Shown in pieces: positions 1 through 7,721 of a stretch of DNA of 56,442 nt. The notes under the pieces are model-generated. The model made no database searches and was not told the DNA's origin. It worked only from the letters and a program-made list of their open reading frames with translations. Numbering within the stretch: position 1 is the stretch's first letter; each line of letters begins with the position of its first letter. This DNA is from JAAYEL01 sp964344625 (lineage in GTDB: Bacteria; Bacillota; Clostridia; Tissierellales; Peptoniphilaceae): NCBI GenBank assembly GCA_964344625.1, contig CAYFNZ010000003.1, positions 1 to 56,442 on the forward strand, written 5' to 3'. The translations under genes were made by a program, and so were the position numbers.

Positions 1-17
1 TGCAGTAAAAATGTATT

Positions 18-86
18 AAAAATGGAAAGTATGTTGCAACGAGGAATGCACGAAGTGCCCCGCAGTAAAACATACTTTCCATTTTT
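18..86 (-). terminator. Long hairpin terminator downstream of the orphan EIIB gene, with a structured 33-nt loop
   Basis: Two 18-base arms (18-35 and 69-86) are perfectly complementary (AAAAATGGAAAGTATGTT and its complement). They enclose a 33-nt loop (36-68) that itself contains a small GCAC-TTC-GTGC hairpin on the minus strand. Stem A/T ends provide a U-run in either direction, so it could terminate both strands. It begins right after the EIIB stop codon. The loop closely resembles the loop of the hairpin at 10221-10277 although the stems are unrelated (see findings). Confidence 0.8.
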
Positions 87-87
87 T

Positions 88-420
88 TTATGAAAATATT
101 ATTTCTTTTATTTTTCCTGTTATTTTTTCTAGTGGCTTCTTTTCTGTTTCTTCATCTATGGTGTATTCTTCTACACCTGCAGCATCAATAAATTCTTTGT
201 AGAAGTCTTCAACTTCAGGTCCAATTACAACTTGGTATTGACCACCTTGAACAAAGCTTCCCTTAACATTTTCTAGTTGATTAATTTTATCAGAGTATAA
301 GACATCTGTATCTTTTAAGAAAAATCTCAATCTACTTGAACAGTGTTTAACTCCTCTAATGTTATTTCTACCGCCTATGAACTTTAAAATTTCATAAACA
401 TCATCTGTATACTTGCTCAT
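88..420 (-). CDS. Orphan PTS EIIB domain protein (glucose/sucrose/trehalose family)
   Basis: A 110-residue protein that is essentially one PTS EIIB domain. The phosphorylatable cysteine is Cys27 in the motif KHCSSRLRF, followed by the typical VKGSFVQGGQYQVVIG segment. EIIB domains pass phosphate from EIIA to the incoming sugar. It resembles the first ~100 residues of TreB at 3664-5112, but the protein ends shortly after the EIIB domain with no EIIC membrane domain. AAGGAGG lies 5 bases before the ATG, supporting the start. It could be a free-standing EIIB working with a separate EIIC, a regulatory EIIB, or a remnant of a duplicated EIIBC gene. Sugar specificity cannot be read from sequence. 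Confidence 0.85.
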   Translation of the reverse strand: MSKYTDDVYEILKFIGGRNNIRGVKHCSSRLRFFLKDTDVLYSDKINQLENVKGSFVQGGQYQVVIGPEVEDFYKEFIDAAGVEEYTIDEETEKKPLEKITGKIKEIIFS

Positions 421-443
421 AAAACCTCCTTATATAAATTTTC

Positions 444-449
444 TATTAT
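444..449 (-). promoter_or_regulatory. Candidate -10 element upstream of the EIIB gene
   Basis: TATAAT on the minus strand about 25 bases upstream of the EIIB start codon and just before the AAGGAGG ribosome binding site. No convincing -35 hexamer was seen at 16-18 bases. The rest of the 421-600 gap shows no gene. Confidence 0.4.
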
Positions 450-595
450 AGTTTTATTTTTAGTCTTTTATTTAATTACCTTATCAGGTTCATATATTAC
501 CATTATTCAAAGGAATAAACAATATTAATGCAAAAATAATAGGTTAGAAAAACAAAATATAATAATGGTTGCCTTTTCCATTAAAAATATTTAAT

Positions 596-631
596 AATAA
601 AGAGTGGATACCAGAAATCGGCAGCCACTCT
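596..631 (-). terminator. Terminator of the MATE gene
   Basis: Arms AGAGTGG (601-607) and CCACTCT (625-631) pair perfectly around a 17-nt loop. On the minus strand the hairpin is followed by TTTATTATT. It lies about 40 bases after the MATE stop codon. The minus-strand loop reads TGCCGATTTCTGGTATCC, which partly resembles the conserved loop of the hairpins at 18-86 and 10221-10277. Confidence 0.65.
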
Positions 632-669
632 CGTCTTTTATATTATTAAATAGTTTCAATAGTAGTATT

Positions 670-1983
670 TTAGCTATTTCTTGTTTTTAAATAGTAAATT
701 AATCCAAAGGCATCAGCTAAGAACCAACCAATTACAATTGACCACCAAATACCAGTTGTGCCAATATGTGACATAGGGGCTAGGATGTAGGCTAAAAGAA
801 CCCTAGTTCCTAAGGATAGGATGGTAAGCACTATTGACATGGCTGGCTTTGCTACAGCCCTATAATAGCCATAAAGTAAAAATAGGATTCCTATTCCTAC
901 ATAAAAGGCTCCCTCAGTCCTTAAATACTTTGTACCAACTGATAAAATCTCTACACTTGGACTATCTAAAAATATAGAAATTAGGCCATCTGCAAAGATA
1001 AAGACTAGGATGGAAATCAGAAGTGAAAAGCAAATAACCAATAAAAGGGCTTTTCTGAATCCTTCCTTAATTCTTTTTTTGTTGCCAGCACCATAATTTT
1101 GAGCAACGAAAATGGAAAAAGCATTTCCAAAGTCTTGCACAGGCATGTAGGCAAAAGCATCGATTTTTACTCCTGCTGCGAAGGCAGCCATGGTAGATGG
1201 ACCAAAGCTATTTACAAGTCCTTGAATCATAAGGATACCAAAATTCATGACTGATTGTTGAATAGAGGTCATAATAGAAAAATTTGATATTTCCTTTATA
1301 GATTCTATATCTAAAATTGTATCGCCTTTTTTGTACCTTAAATCATCGTTTTTGATCCAAGCGAAGGCAAATATGCCTAAGCCAGAGATGTATTGGGAGA
1401 TGACTGTTGCAACAGCCGCTCCAAAGATTCCCATGGAAAATGTCTTAACAAATAGATAGTCTAGAAAAATATTTAAGACTACTGAAATTGCAAGAAAAAT
1501 CATAGGGGTCCTTGAATCACCAATAGACCTATAGATACTGGCTACATAATTATATAAAGAAGTCGCTATAAAACCAGCAAATATAATAATTAGGTATTCC
1601 TTCATAAGTGGAAAAACCTCTTGAGGTACATTCATAAAAGCGATAATCTGATCAATGAATATGTAGGCTAGGATGTTGAGTATGATTGTAACAGAAAATA
1701 TTAGGACAAATGAAGAATACACGCTTTTTTTCAAGCCTTGATAGTCTTTTTGTCCAAATTTTATTGAAAATACACTTCCTGATCCTAAAGCTAGACCATA
1801 AATAATAGAAGTGATAAAAATCATAAAAGTAAAAGAAGACCCTACTGCTGCAAGGGCATCAGGTCCTATAAACCTACCTACAATTATGGTATCAGCGATG
1901 TTATAAAATTGTTGCAATAAATTACTAATAAATAAGGGAACCGACAAGGTCAAAATTGACTTAATTACCGGTCCCTCTAACAT
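670..1983 (-). CDS. MATE family efflux protein
   Basis: Multidrug and toxic compound extrusion family transporter, expected to export organic cations or metabolites using a Na+ or H+ gradient across the cytoplasmic membrane. The N-terminus MLEGPVIKSILTLSVPLFIS, followed by LLQQFYNIADTIIVGRF, is characteristic, and the ~437 residues contain about 12 hydrophobic segments. The frame extends to a GTG at 1998, but a TATAAT at 2005-2010 would then leave almost no leader, so I prefer the ATG at 1983 with AAGAGA upstream. It is a single gene with its own promoter and terminator. The substrate is unknown. Confidence 0.9.
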   Translation of the reverse strand: MLEGPVIKSILTLSVPLFISNLLQQFYNIADTIIVGRFIGPDALAAVGSSFTFMIFITSIIYGLALGSGSVFSIKFGQKDYQGLKKSVYSSFVLIFSVTIILNILAYIFIDQIIAFMNVPQEVFPLMKEYLIIIFAGFIATSLYNYVASIYRSIGDSRTPMIFLAISVVLNIFLDYLFVKTFSMGIFGAAVATVISQYISGLGIFAFAWIKNDDLRYKKGDTILDIESIKEISNFSIMTSIQQSVMNFGILMIQGLVNSFGPSTMAAFAAGVKIDAFAYMPVQDFGNAFSIFVAQNYGAGNKKRIKEGFRKALLLVICFSLLISILVFIFADGLISIFLDSPSVEILSVGTKYLRTEGAFYVGIGILFLLYGYYRAVAKPAMSIVLTILSLGTRVLLAYILAPMSHIGTTGIWWSIVIGWFLADAFGLIYYLKTRNS

Positions 1984-2004
1984 ATATCTCTTTTCCACAC
2001 CTAT

Positions 2005-2010
2005 ATTATA
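2005..2010 (-). promoter_or_regulatory. -10 element of the MATE gene
   Basis: TATAAT on the minus strand in the 60-base gap between treC and the MATE gene. Transcription would begin near 1998, which argues for the ATG at 1983 as the start codon. The -35 region is weak (TGATAT-like). Confidence 0.5.
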
Positions 2011-2045
2011 ACATAAATATTAACAAAATATCATGAATTATATGC

Positions 2046-3677
2046 CTAGTATGAAAGAATTATTGAATTGTAAGGATATAATACTTGCGGTTCAAAATTT
2101 TTATAGTTGTTAAGCAAGATGGTATTATTGTCAGGAATAAATTTAGATACATCTTGCTTTTGGTCAGAAAAATTCATTAAGATTCTTAATTTTTCTTCTC
2201 CAATTATCCTATCAAAAATGTAGATTTTATCATCAAAATATACATTCTTATAGGCTCCATGAGAGATTGCAAGATGGTTTTTCCTTAGCTCGATTAAATC
2301 CTTATAGTAATAAAAAATTGAGTCCTCATTTTTGATAGCCTCTTCATAATTTATGGACTTATCAGGATGAACCGCCATCCAAGGCCTAGCACTTGTAAAT
2401 CCACCTAAGTCAGAATCGTCCCACCTTACAGGAACTCTAGCATTGTCCCTGGACTTTGCAGCCAAAATTTTAAGAGCCTCTTCTTGGGAAATGCCATTGG
2501 CTATTAAGATTTTATAATAGTTAATTGACTCATAATCCACGTAATCATCTATGGACGTAAAGCCTGGGTTTGTCATGCCTATTTCTTCGCCTTGATAGAC
2601 ATAGGGGGTTCCCCTCATCATATGGGTTAAGCATGCAATTGATGATGCTAGCTCATACTGGAATAAATCTGATTTTGCAAACCTGGAAAGGGCCCTAGGT
2701 TGGTCGTGGTTATTCATAAACCAAGCGGACCAGCCATTTCCTTCTTGAACCTCTTCTTGCCAGGTATCAAGAAGCTCAAAGAACTTGAACCAATCCATTT
2801 CTTGTAGGGTCCATTTTTGACCATCTTTGTAGTCTACCTTCATGTGGTGGAAGTTAAATGCCATAGAAAGGCCAGCATTTTCAGGGTTAGTGTACTTTAT
2901 TGAATTTTCTATAGAAGTTGAAGACAATTCTCCAACAGTAACACAATCTTCAATTTCTGCCTTTGAGAAAAGCTCTTTAAGCCATGGGGTAACCATTGGG
3001 CCATCGGTATAAAACCTTCTACCGTCACCTTCAAAGTCATCTTCAAATACATCTGGTTTTGATATGACATTGATTACGTCAAATCTAAAACCCTTTACAC
3101 CCTTGTTTTTCCAAAACTTTAGAACTTCAACAAGTTCTTCTCTAACTTCTGGATTTTTCCAATTAAGATCAGCTTGCTTTTCATGGTAAAGGTGTAGGTA
3201 ATACTTGCCAAGTTTTTCTTCATACTTCCAAGCAGGACCACCGAATTTAGAATCCCAATTTGTAGGTAGAGAGCCGTCTTCTTTACCATCTTTCAAAATG
3301 TAGTAATCTTGGTATTTTTCATCTCCAGCTAAGGCTTTTTGGAACCATTCATGATATGTAGATGTATGATTAAAGACCATATCTAACATGATACCTATTC
3401 CACATTGATTGGCTTTGGTGATTAGTTCTTCAAAGTCATCGAAATCTCCAAATACTGGATCAATAGCGCAATAGTCATCGACATCATAGCCATTGTCAAA
3501 TTGGTGGGAAGGATAGATAGGGGATAACCAGATTAAGTCTACTCCTAGTTTTTGAAGATAAGGGAGTCTTTTAATGACTCCCTGTAAATCTCCAATACCA
3601 TCATTATTTGTATCCTGAAAACTCTTAGGATAAATTTGATAAATTGTTGATTTCTTAAAATCTTTAAGCATTTGCAT
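2046..3677 (-). CDS. treC: Trehalose-6-phosphate hydrolase (GH13)
   Basis: Cytoplasmic enzyme that splits trehalose 6-phosphate into glucose and glucose 6-phosphate. At 543 residues it has the GH13 layout: start STIYQIYPKSF, catalytic nucleophile Asp200 in GFRFD, acid/base Glu250 in TVGELSS, and third acid Asp325 in NNHDQPR. The segment EGDGRRFYTDGP and the overall match to Bacillus TreA as I recall it favour this over oligo-1,6-glucosidase, as does the position directly behind the trehalose PTS gene. It overlaps the treB stop by 14 bases; the second Met (3671) is a possible alternative start. treB and treC form one transcription unit. Confidence 0.92.
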   Translation of the reverse strand: MQMLKDFKKSTIYQIYPKSFQDTNNDGIGDLQGVIKRLPYLQKLGVDLIWLSPIYPSHQFDNGYDVDDYCAIDPVFGDFDDFEELITKANQCGIGIMLDMVFNHTSTYHEWFQKALAGDEKYQDYYILKDGKEDGSLPTNWDSKFGGPAWKYEEKLGKYYLHLYHEKQADLNWKNPEVREELVEVLKFWKNKGVKGFRFDVINVISKPDVFEDDFEGDGRRFYTDGPMVTPWLKELFSKAEIEDCVTVGELSSTSIENSIKYTNPENAGLSMAFNFHHMKVDYKDGQKWTLQEMDWFKFFELLDTWQEEVQEGNGWSAWFMNNHDQPRALSRFAKSDLFQYELASSIACLTHMMRGTPYVYQGEEIGMTNPGFTSIDDYVDYESINYYKILIANGISQEEALKILAAKSRDNARVPVRWDDSDLGGFTSARPWMAVHPDKSINYEEAIKNEDSIFYYYKDLIELRKNHLAISHGAYKNVYFDDKIYIFDRIIGEEKLRILMNFSDQKQDVSKFIPDNNTILLNNYKNFEPQVLYPYNSIILSY

Positions 3678-5112
3678 CAGCCCTTTTGTTAAGTATTACA
3701 GTTAAAACTATAGGAACTATGATGGAAATTAAGATACCTATAAATACGATACCCCATTTTTCAAATGGGAAGGATAAAAATCCTGGAAGTCCACCTACAC
3801 CGATTGATAGGGCACCAGTTTTTGTAACTACCATGAATAAGCCTGCTATTGCAGAGCCTATCATACCTGCTAGGAATGGAGTTCTGTACTTTAAGTTAAC
3901 CCCGAACATAGCAGGTTCAGTTACACCTAGGTAACAAGAAATAGCAGCTGGAACACCAACTTCTTTTAATTTTTCATTGCCCTTGTTAGCAAGTAGGGTA
4001 CCTACTACTGCGGAACCTTGTGCGATATTTGACATCATAATCATAGGCCATAAAAGTGTAGTATTATCAGCAGTACTTGCGATAAGTTGTAGGTCTATAG
4101 CATTTGTCATATGGTGAAGACCTGTAATAACTAATGGGGCATATAGGAAGCCAAAAACAGCTGCAAATAGCCAGTTAACGGCAGAAGTAAGTCCTGCATA
4201 AACCACATTAGCAATCCATGTACCAATTGTCCAACCTATTGGTCCTAAAATTGTATGTGCAACAATAATTGATATTAATAGGGAAAAGAATGGTACGAAA
4301 ATAATTTGTACAACACTTGGAATAATCTTTTTAAAGAATTTTTCCAAATAAGCTAAAGTAAATCCGGCAAAGATAGCTGGTAGAACTTGAGCTTGGTAAC
4401 CAATCATATTAACTTTAGCAAATACAAAGTCCCATACAGGAATATCCGCAGGAGCAGTACTTGCAACGGCATAAGCGTTCAATAATTGAGGGGATACTAG
4501 GGTAATACCTAAAACTATACCTAAGATTTGAGTAGTTCCCATCTTTTTAGTAACGGACCATGTAATACCTACAGGTAGGAAGTGGAAGATAGCTTCACCT
4601 GGTAACCATAAGAAATGGTTAACACCTGCCCAGAAAGGATGTAGGTCTGTTATTGTCTTAGTACCATCTTTAAGCATGAATACGCCAGCATCATTAAACA
4701 TTTTTACCGCTTCTAAGATATTTCTAAAGCCAAGGATTAAACCACCTACTATAATTGCTGGAATAATTGGGGCAAAAATTTCTGCTAAGGTAGACATGAA
4801 TTTTTGCAAACCTGATTGATTAGACTTAGCTTCAGACTTTACTTCTTCTTTAGATACACCTTCTATACCAGAAGCTTTTGTGAATTCGTTGTAGAATTCT
4901 TGTACTTCATTACCAATAATTACTTGGAATTGTCCAGCTTGTGTGAAAGTACCCTTAACTGAAGGAAGGGATTCAATCTTTTCGATATCCGCTTTTTTTG
5001 AATCGATTAGGACAAATCTCATTCTTGTAACACAGTGGGTTACAGCCTTAATATTTTCTTTTCCGCCAACATATTCTAATAGTTTGTTAGCATCTTGTGT
5101 AAACTTTGACAT
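3664..5112 (-). CDS. treB: Trehalose-specific PTS EIIBC component
   Basis: Membrane permease that imports trehalose while phosphorylating it to trehalose 6-phosphate. Residues 1-90 are the EIIB domain with phosphocysteine Cys27 in THCVTRMRF. After a linker at about 90-105, residues ~105-478 form the hydrophobic EIIC domain, with GLHHMTNAIDLQ typical of the sucrose/trehalose branch. Length (482) fits TreB. No EIIA domain is fused, so phosphate must come from a separate glucose-type EIIA that is not in this window. The start is backed by AGGAGG. No treR regulator is adjacent, which is unusual for Firmicutes tre operons. Confidence 0.92.
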   Translation of the reverse strand: MSKFTQDANKLLEYVGGKENIKAVTHCVTRMRFVLIDSKKADIEKIESLPSVKGTFTQAGQFQVIIGNEVQEFYNEFTKASGIEGVSKEEVKSEAKSNQSGLQKFMSTLAEIFAPIIPAIIVGGLILGFRNILEAVKMFNDAGVFMLKDGTKTITDLHPFWAGVNHFLWLPGEAIFHFLPVGITWSVTKKMGTTQILGIVLGITLVSPQLLNAYAVASTAPADIPVWDFVFAKVNMIGYQAQVLPAIFAGFTLAYLEKFFKKIIPSVVQIIFVPFFSLLISIIVAHTILGPIGWTIGTWIANVVYAGLTSAVNWLFAAVFGFLYAPLVITGLHHMTNAIDLQLIASTADNTTLLWPMIMMSNIAQGSAVVGTLLANKGNEKLKEVGVPAAISCYLGVTEPAMFGVNLKYRTPFLAGMIGSAIAGLFMVVTKTGALSIGVGGLPGFLSFPFEKWGIVFIGILISIIVPIVLTVILNKRADANA

Positions 5113-5163
5113 ACTAGCCTCCTTTATCTTAATATATATAGGGCTTTCATAAATTTCCTTTCA

Positions 5164-5187
5164 ATTTATAATTAATTGATTATAAAT
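5164..5187. promoter_or_regulatory. Palindromic candidate operator upstream of treB
   Basis: Nine-base arms ATTTATAAT and ATTATAAAT are perfect inverted repeats around 6 bases, 50-75 bp before the treB start. Position and symmetry fit a repressor operator for the tre operon, but the sequence is very AT-rich and could arise by chance. No clear catabolite (cre) site was seen. Confidence 0.4.
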
Positions 5188-5224
5188 AAAATGATAACAT
5201 GATTATTTGAATTTTAAAAGAAAA

Positions 5225-5253
5225 AAAATATAGGGGATACAATTAGTACCCCC
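5225..5253 (-). terminator. Terminator overlapping the end of the lipoprotein pseudogene
   Basis: On the minus strand GGGGGTAC and GTATCCCC form an 8-bp stem with one G-U pair around a 5-nt loop, followed by TATATTTTTTTT. The pseudogene stop codon (5243-5245) lies within the loop. Confidence 0.7.
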
Positions 5254-5433
5254 AAGTAAGTAGTCTCCATTCTCCATTTTCTGAACGACCAAGCCACCAT
5301 TGATAATTTTCGTAAAGCTTATTAGCTTCAAGAACTTCATTTCCTTTTTGACATCAGATTTACTACTGCATGCACTTAAGGCTCCTAAGATTATAAGACA
5401 AGCGATTGTTAATGTTATCCATCTTTTTTTTAT
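5243..5433 (-). pseudogene. Degenerate small lipoprotein gene (mutated start, one-base frameshift)
   Basis: On the minus strand, after a good ribosome binding site (AAGGAG), a frame opens with ATA instead of ATG and encodes a classic lipoprotein signal: KKR, a hydrophobic stretch, then the lipobox LSAC followed by SSKSD. After SDVKK the reading continues only in another frame, which encodes NEVLEANKLYENYQWWLGRS, then ENGEWRLLTWGY and a stop. Adding one A in the GTCAAAAAGG tract rejoins the frames into a product of about 62 residues. Terminator and upstream elements are still present, so decay looks recent. I do not recognise a family by name. If the frameshift were a sequencing error, the ATA start would still be abnormal. 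Confidence 0.7.
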
Positions 5434-6136
5434 GACTTGCTCCTTAGATTAGTTTATTTTGCTATTATGTTTATAATAATTATAAGTCAAAAATAATTTG
5501 TGTACAAGAAAAGCAGAAAATCTTTATGTGATAGTTATACAGGGTATAGGAGATTTAAATTTAGATACCTATCATTTTTGTCACAAAATAATAATTTTGT
5601 GACAAAATATACCTGAAAAAATAAGAAGAGCCACTATGGACTCTTTTTATCCTGATTTTTTAATTTGATTGTTTTAGCTTTATTTTGGATTATTAGCTGT
5701 GATTTATTTCATTTTCTTTTATTCCGATTGCTGATAATCTTTTAGAATGCAAACAAATCAAAATTTTGAATCTTCATATTCTCTTATAAAATTATATAAG
5801 TTTAAAATTTGCTAGCTACTTTAACATGGATTTTTCAACATGGATTTTTCGGATCGTTTTGTATTTGTACTATAGATATTTTATCATTTAGACCTATTTA
5901 TCTTAATTTACAAGATTATAATCAGTTTTTTATCGGTTTTTCGCTTCTAAGCCTAAATTTGGGCTTATTTTCGATTTTAAGACGAAAACACCCCTTTAAC
6001 GACTATTTATACCTAAATAGAAATTAAATCGCTTAAAATTGATTTTAGACCCTAAATTTTTAGGACATTTGAGGACTAGCTAGTTAATTTTTGTTTTTTT
6101 ATAATTTTAGCGTTAAATTTTTAAGAATATGCTTTT
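5434..6136. other. Long intergenic region without a credible gene
   Basis: About 700 bases, strongly AT-rich. It holds a likely promoter for the pseudogene (TTGACT near 5490 on the minus strand followed by AT-rich -10-like sequence), the tandem palindromes at 5576-5607, a weak hairpin near 5631-5648 (GAGCCA/TGGACTC), a 14-base tandem duplication AACATGGATTTTTC at 5823-5850, and a small hairpin CCTAAA-TT-TTTAGG at 6051-6064. The only open frame (5809-6027, plus strand) has no ribosome binding site and low-complexity content. Confidence 0.6.
5576..5607. promoter_or_regulatory. Tandem pair of 13-bp palindromes (candidate operator)
   Basis: TTTTGTCACAAAA (5576-5588) and TTTTGTGACAAAA (5595-5607) are each perfect palindromes around one central base, and together they form one larger inverted repeat. 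Their centres are 19 bp apart, nearly two helical turns. This suggests two dimers of a transcription factor, or a GC-poor hairpin. It lies about 140 bp upstream of the lipoprotein pseudogene. The regulator is unknown. Confidence 0.45.
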
Positions 6137-6619
6137 TTAGAACAAATACATTACTCCGCCGCTAATTATACTTACGATTATACCGGATGTTAAATTTCCT
6201 AAAATAACTGTTATGACTGACTTGATTTTATTCATACCAAGTAGATGTGATATTAAGGATCCTGTCCAAACACCTGTACCTGGAAGTGGAATTGCTACAA
6301 ATAAAAATAAGCCCCAGTATCCGTACTTATCAATTTGATCTCTTTTGCTTAAAGTTTTATTGGTTATCTTAGTGATTAGCTTGTCGAAAAAGTTTATCTT
6401 TCTTAGAAGCATAAAAACATAGCCTATCAAATATACTATGAATACAGTTGGTATTGATGAACCAATAAATGAAATTAGAAAAGAATTTTTATAGTCAATT
6501 CCTAGACTAAGAGCAACCGGTATGGCGCCTCTTAATTCTATGATTGGAAACATTGACAATAAAAAAACCGCAACTTCTTTTGTAAAATGTGTCTTAAAAA
6601 ATTCTATTAAACCGATCAT
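6137..6619 (-). CDS. Small multidrug export family membrane protein (COG2426-like)
   Basis: 160-residue integral membrane protein with about four or five hydrophobic segments. The conserved signatures MFPIIELRGAIPVALSLG near the N-terminus and IPLPGTGVWTGSLISHLLG in the second half are those of the Sm_multidrug_ex family. That name comes from weak early evidence and the true transport role is unsettled. TATAAT at 6646-6651 (minus strand) is a likely -10, and TCCTTA upstream of the start supplies a ribosome binding site. It is divergent from the Xer recombinase gene. Confidence 0.85.
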   Translation of the reverse strand: MIGLIEFFKTHFTKEVAVFLLSMFPIIELRGAIPVALSLGIDYKNSFLISFIGSSIPTVFIVYLIGYVFMLLRKINFFDKLITKITNKTLSKRDQIDKYGYWGLFLFVAIPLPGTGVWTGSLISHLLGMNKIKSVITVILGNLTSGIIVSIISGGVMYLF

Positions 6620-6706
6620 TTGATACTCCTTATTTTGCTTATGATATTATATCACAATAGAATTTTAAAATCTTTTTTATATGTTAAAATATATGTGGAG
6701 GTAGTT

Positions 6707-7669
6707 ATGTATAAGGATATACCACTTTTTTTGAATGATTTTTTGGATTACTTAAAAACTATCAAGTCTTTGGCGCCATCAACTATCCATGAGTATTATT
6801 TGGATTTAAGACTTTTCCTTAAGTTTATTGAATATAGGAAGTCTCCGATAAATTATGACGGGGTTGATGATATAGATGTGAGTAATTTCGATATAGAGAT
6901 GCTTAAGAAGGTTAATTTAATAGATTTACATAGTTATATAGCTTTTAGGGACGACTCTAGGGATAATTCGTCTACTACAAGAGCTAGAAAGATTTCAAGT
7001 TTAAGAACATTTTATAAGTATATGACAAATATTGCTAAGCTTTTAGATACGAATCCTACTTTAGAGCTTGAAAGTCCAAAGCTAAAGAAGAGAAATCCGG
7101 TATATCTCAGCTTGGAAGAGTCAAAAAAGCTTTTAACCACTATCATGGAAGGTTCAAATGAAGTGTTGAAAAGAAGGGATTTTGCTATAGTTTTAATATT
7201 TTTGACTACTGGGGTCAGGCTTTCAGAGTTAGCAAGTATGAATGTAAATTCCATTAGAGATATGCAGTTTTCCGTTGTTGGAAAGGGCAATAAGGAAAGA
7301 ACTGTATATATGACTGAAGCATGTCAATATGCTATAAATGAGTATCTAGCGGTTAGGCCTAAGGTTAAAGATGAACAAGCCCTATTTTTAAGTACTAGAA
7401 AAACCAGGATGAGTAATAGGGCAATTCAGCATATGATTGATAAATACCTTAATCAAGCGGGCTTTGATGTAACAAAGTATTCTACCCACAAGCTTAGACA
7501 TACTGCAGCTACCTTGATGTATAAGGAAGGTGTAGATATAAGAACTTTACAAAAAATATTAGGTCATACATCAGTTGCCACTACTCAAATTTACACTCAT
7601 GTTGAAGATGAAGACATGAGAGAAGCAATAAAGCATAATCCTTTATCGGATATAAAAACACAGGATTAA
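6707..7669 (+). CDS. Tyrosine recombinase, XerC/XerD type
   Basis: Site-specific recombinase of 320 residues, the usual Xer length, that probably resolves chromosome dimers at dif with a partner. The N-terminal SAM-like core-binding domain covers ~1-105 and the catalytic domain ~125-310. Catalytic residues are visible: Arg171 (TGVRLSE), Lys193 (GKGNKER), His261/Arg264 (HKLRH), His287 (LGH) and Tyr296 (QIYTH). The open frame extends upstream to 6620, but ATG 6707 has GGAGGT 6 bases before it and starts a normal Xer N-terminus, so I use it. No mobile-element context, which favours a housekeeping Xer. XerC versus XerD cannot be decided here. Confidence 0.9.
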   Translation: MYKDIPLFLNDFLDYLKTIKSLAPSTIHEYYLDLRLFLKFIEYRKSPINYDGVDDIDVSNFDIEMLKKVNLIDLHSYIAFRDDSRDNSSTTRARKISSLRTFYKYMTNIAKLLDTNPTLELESPKLKKRNPVYLSLEESKKLLTTIMEGSNEVLKRRDFAIVLIFLTTGVRLSELASMNVNSIRDMQFSVVGKGNKERTVYMTEACQYAINEYLAVRPKVKDEQALFLSTRKTRMSNRAIQHMIDKYLNQAGFDVTKYSTHKLRHTAATLMYKEGVDIRTLQKILGHTSVATTQIYTHVEDEDMREAIKHNPLSDIKTQD

Positions 7670-7672
7670 ATA

Positions 7673-7709
7673 AACCCTAAAGTTGAATCATTGGTTCAAT
7701 TTTAGGGTT
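7673..7709. terminator. Bidirectional terminator between xer and lexA
   Basis: 15-base arms (7673-7687, AACCCTAAAGTTGAA; 7695-7709) pair with a single G-U and a 7-nt loop between two converging genes. T-rich sequence follows on the plus strand; on the minus strand the 3' arm ends in TT. Confidence 0.8.
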
Positions 7710-7721
7710 ACTTTATGTTAT

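Noticed and set aside
5823..5850. Perfect tandem duplication of a 14-base unit
   Set aside because: Only two copies in AT-rich noncoding DNA; likely slippage, not a CRISPR or regulatory array.
5809..6027. Plus-strand open frame of 72 codons in the long intergenic region
   Set aside because: No ribosome binding site, no recognisable domain, biased AT-rich hydrophobic composition, and it contains the 14-base tandem duplication.
6707..7669. Xer recombinase as the integrase of a mobile element
   Set aside because: No attachment-site repeats, tRNA target, phage genes or base-composition shift nearby; length and motifs fit a housekeeping Xer.
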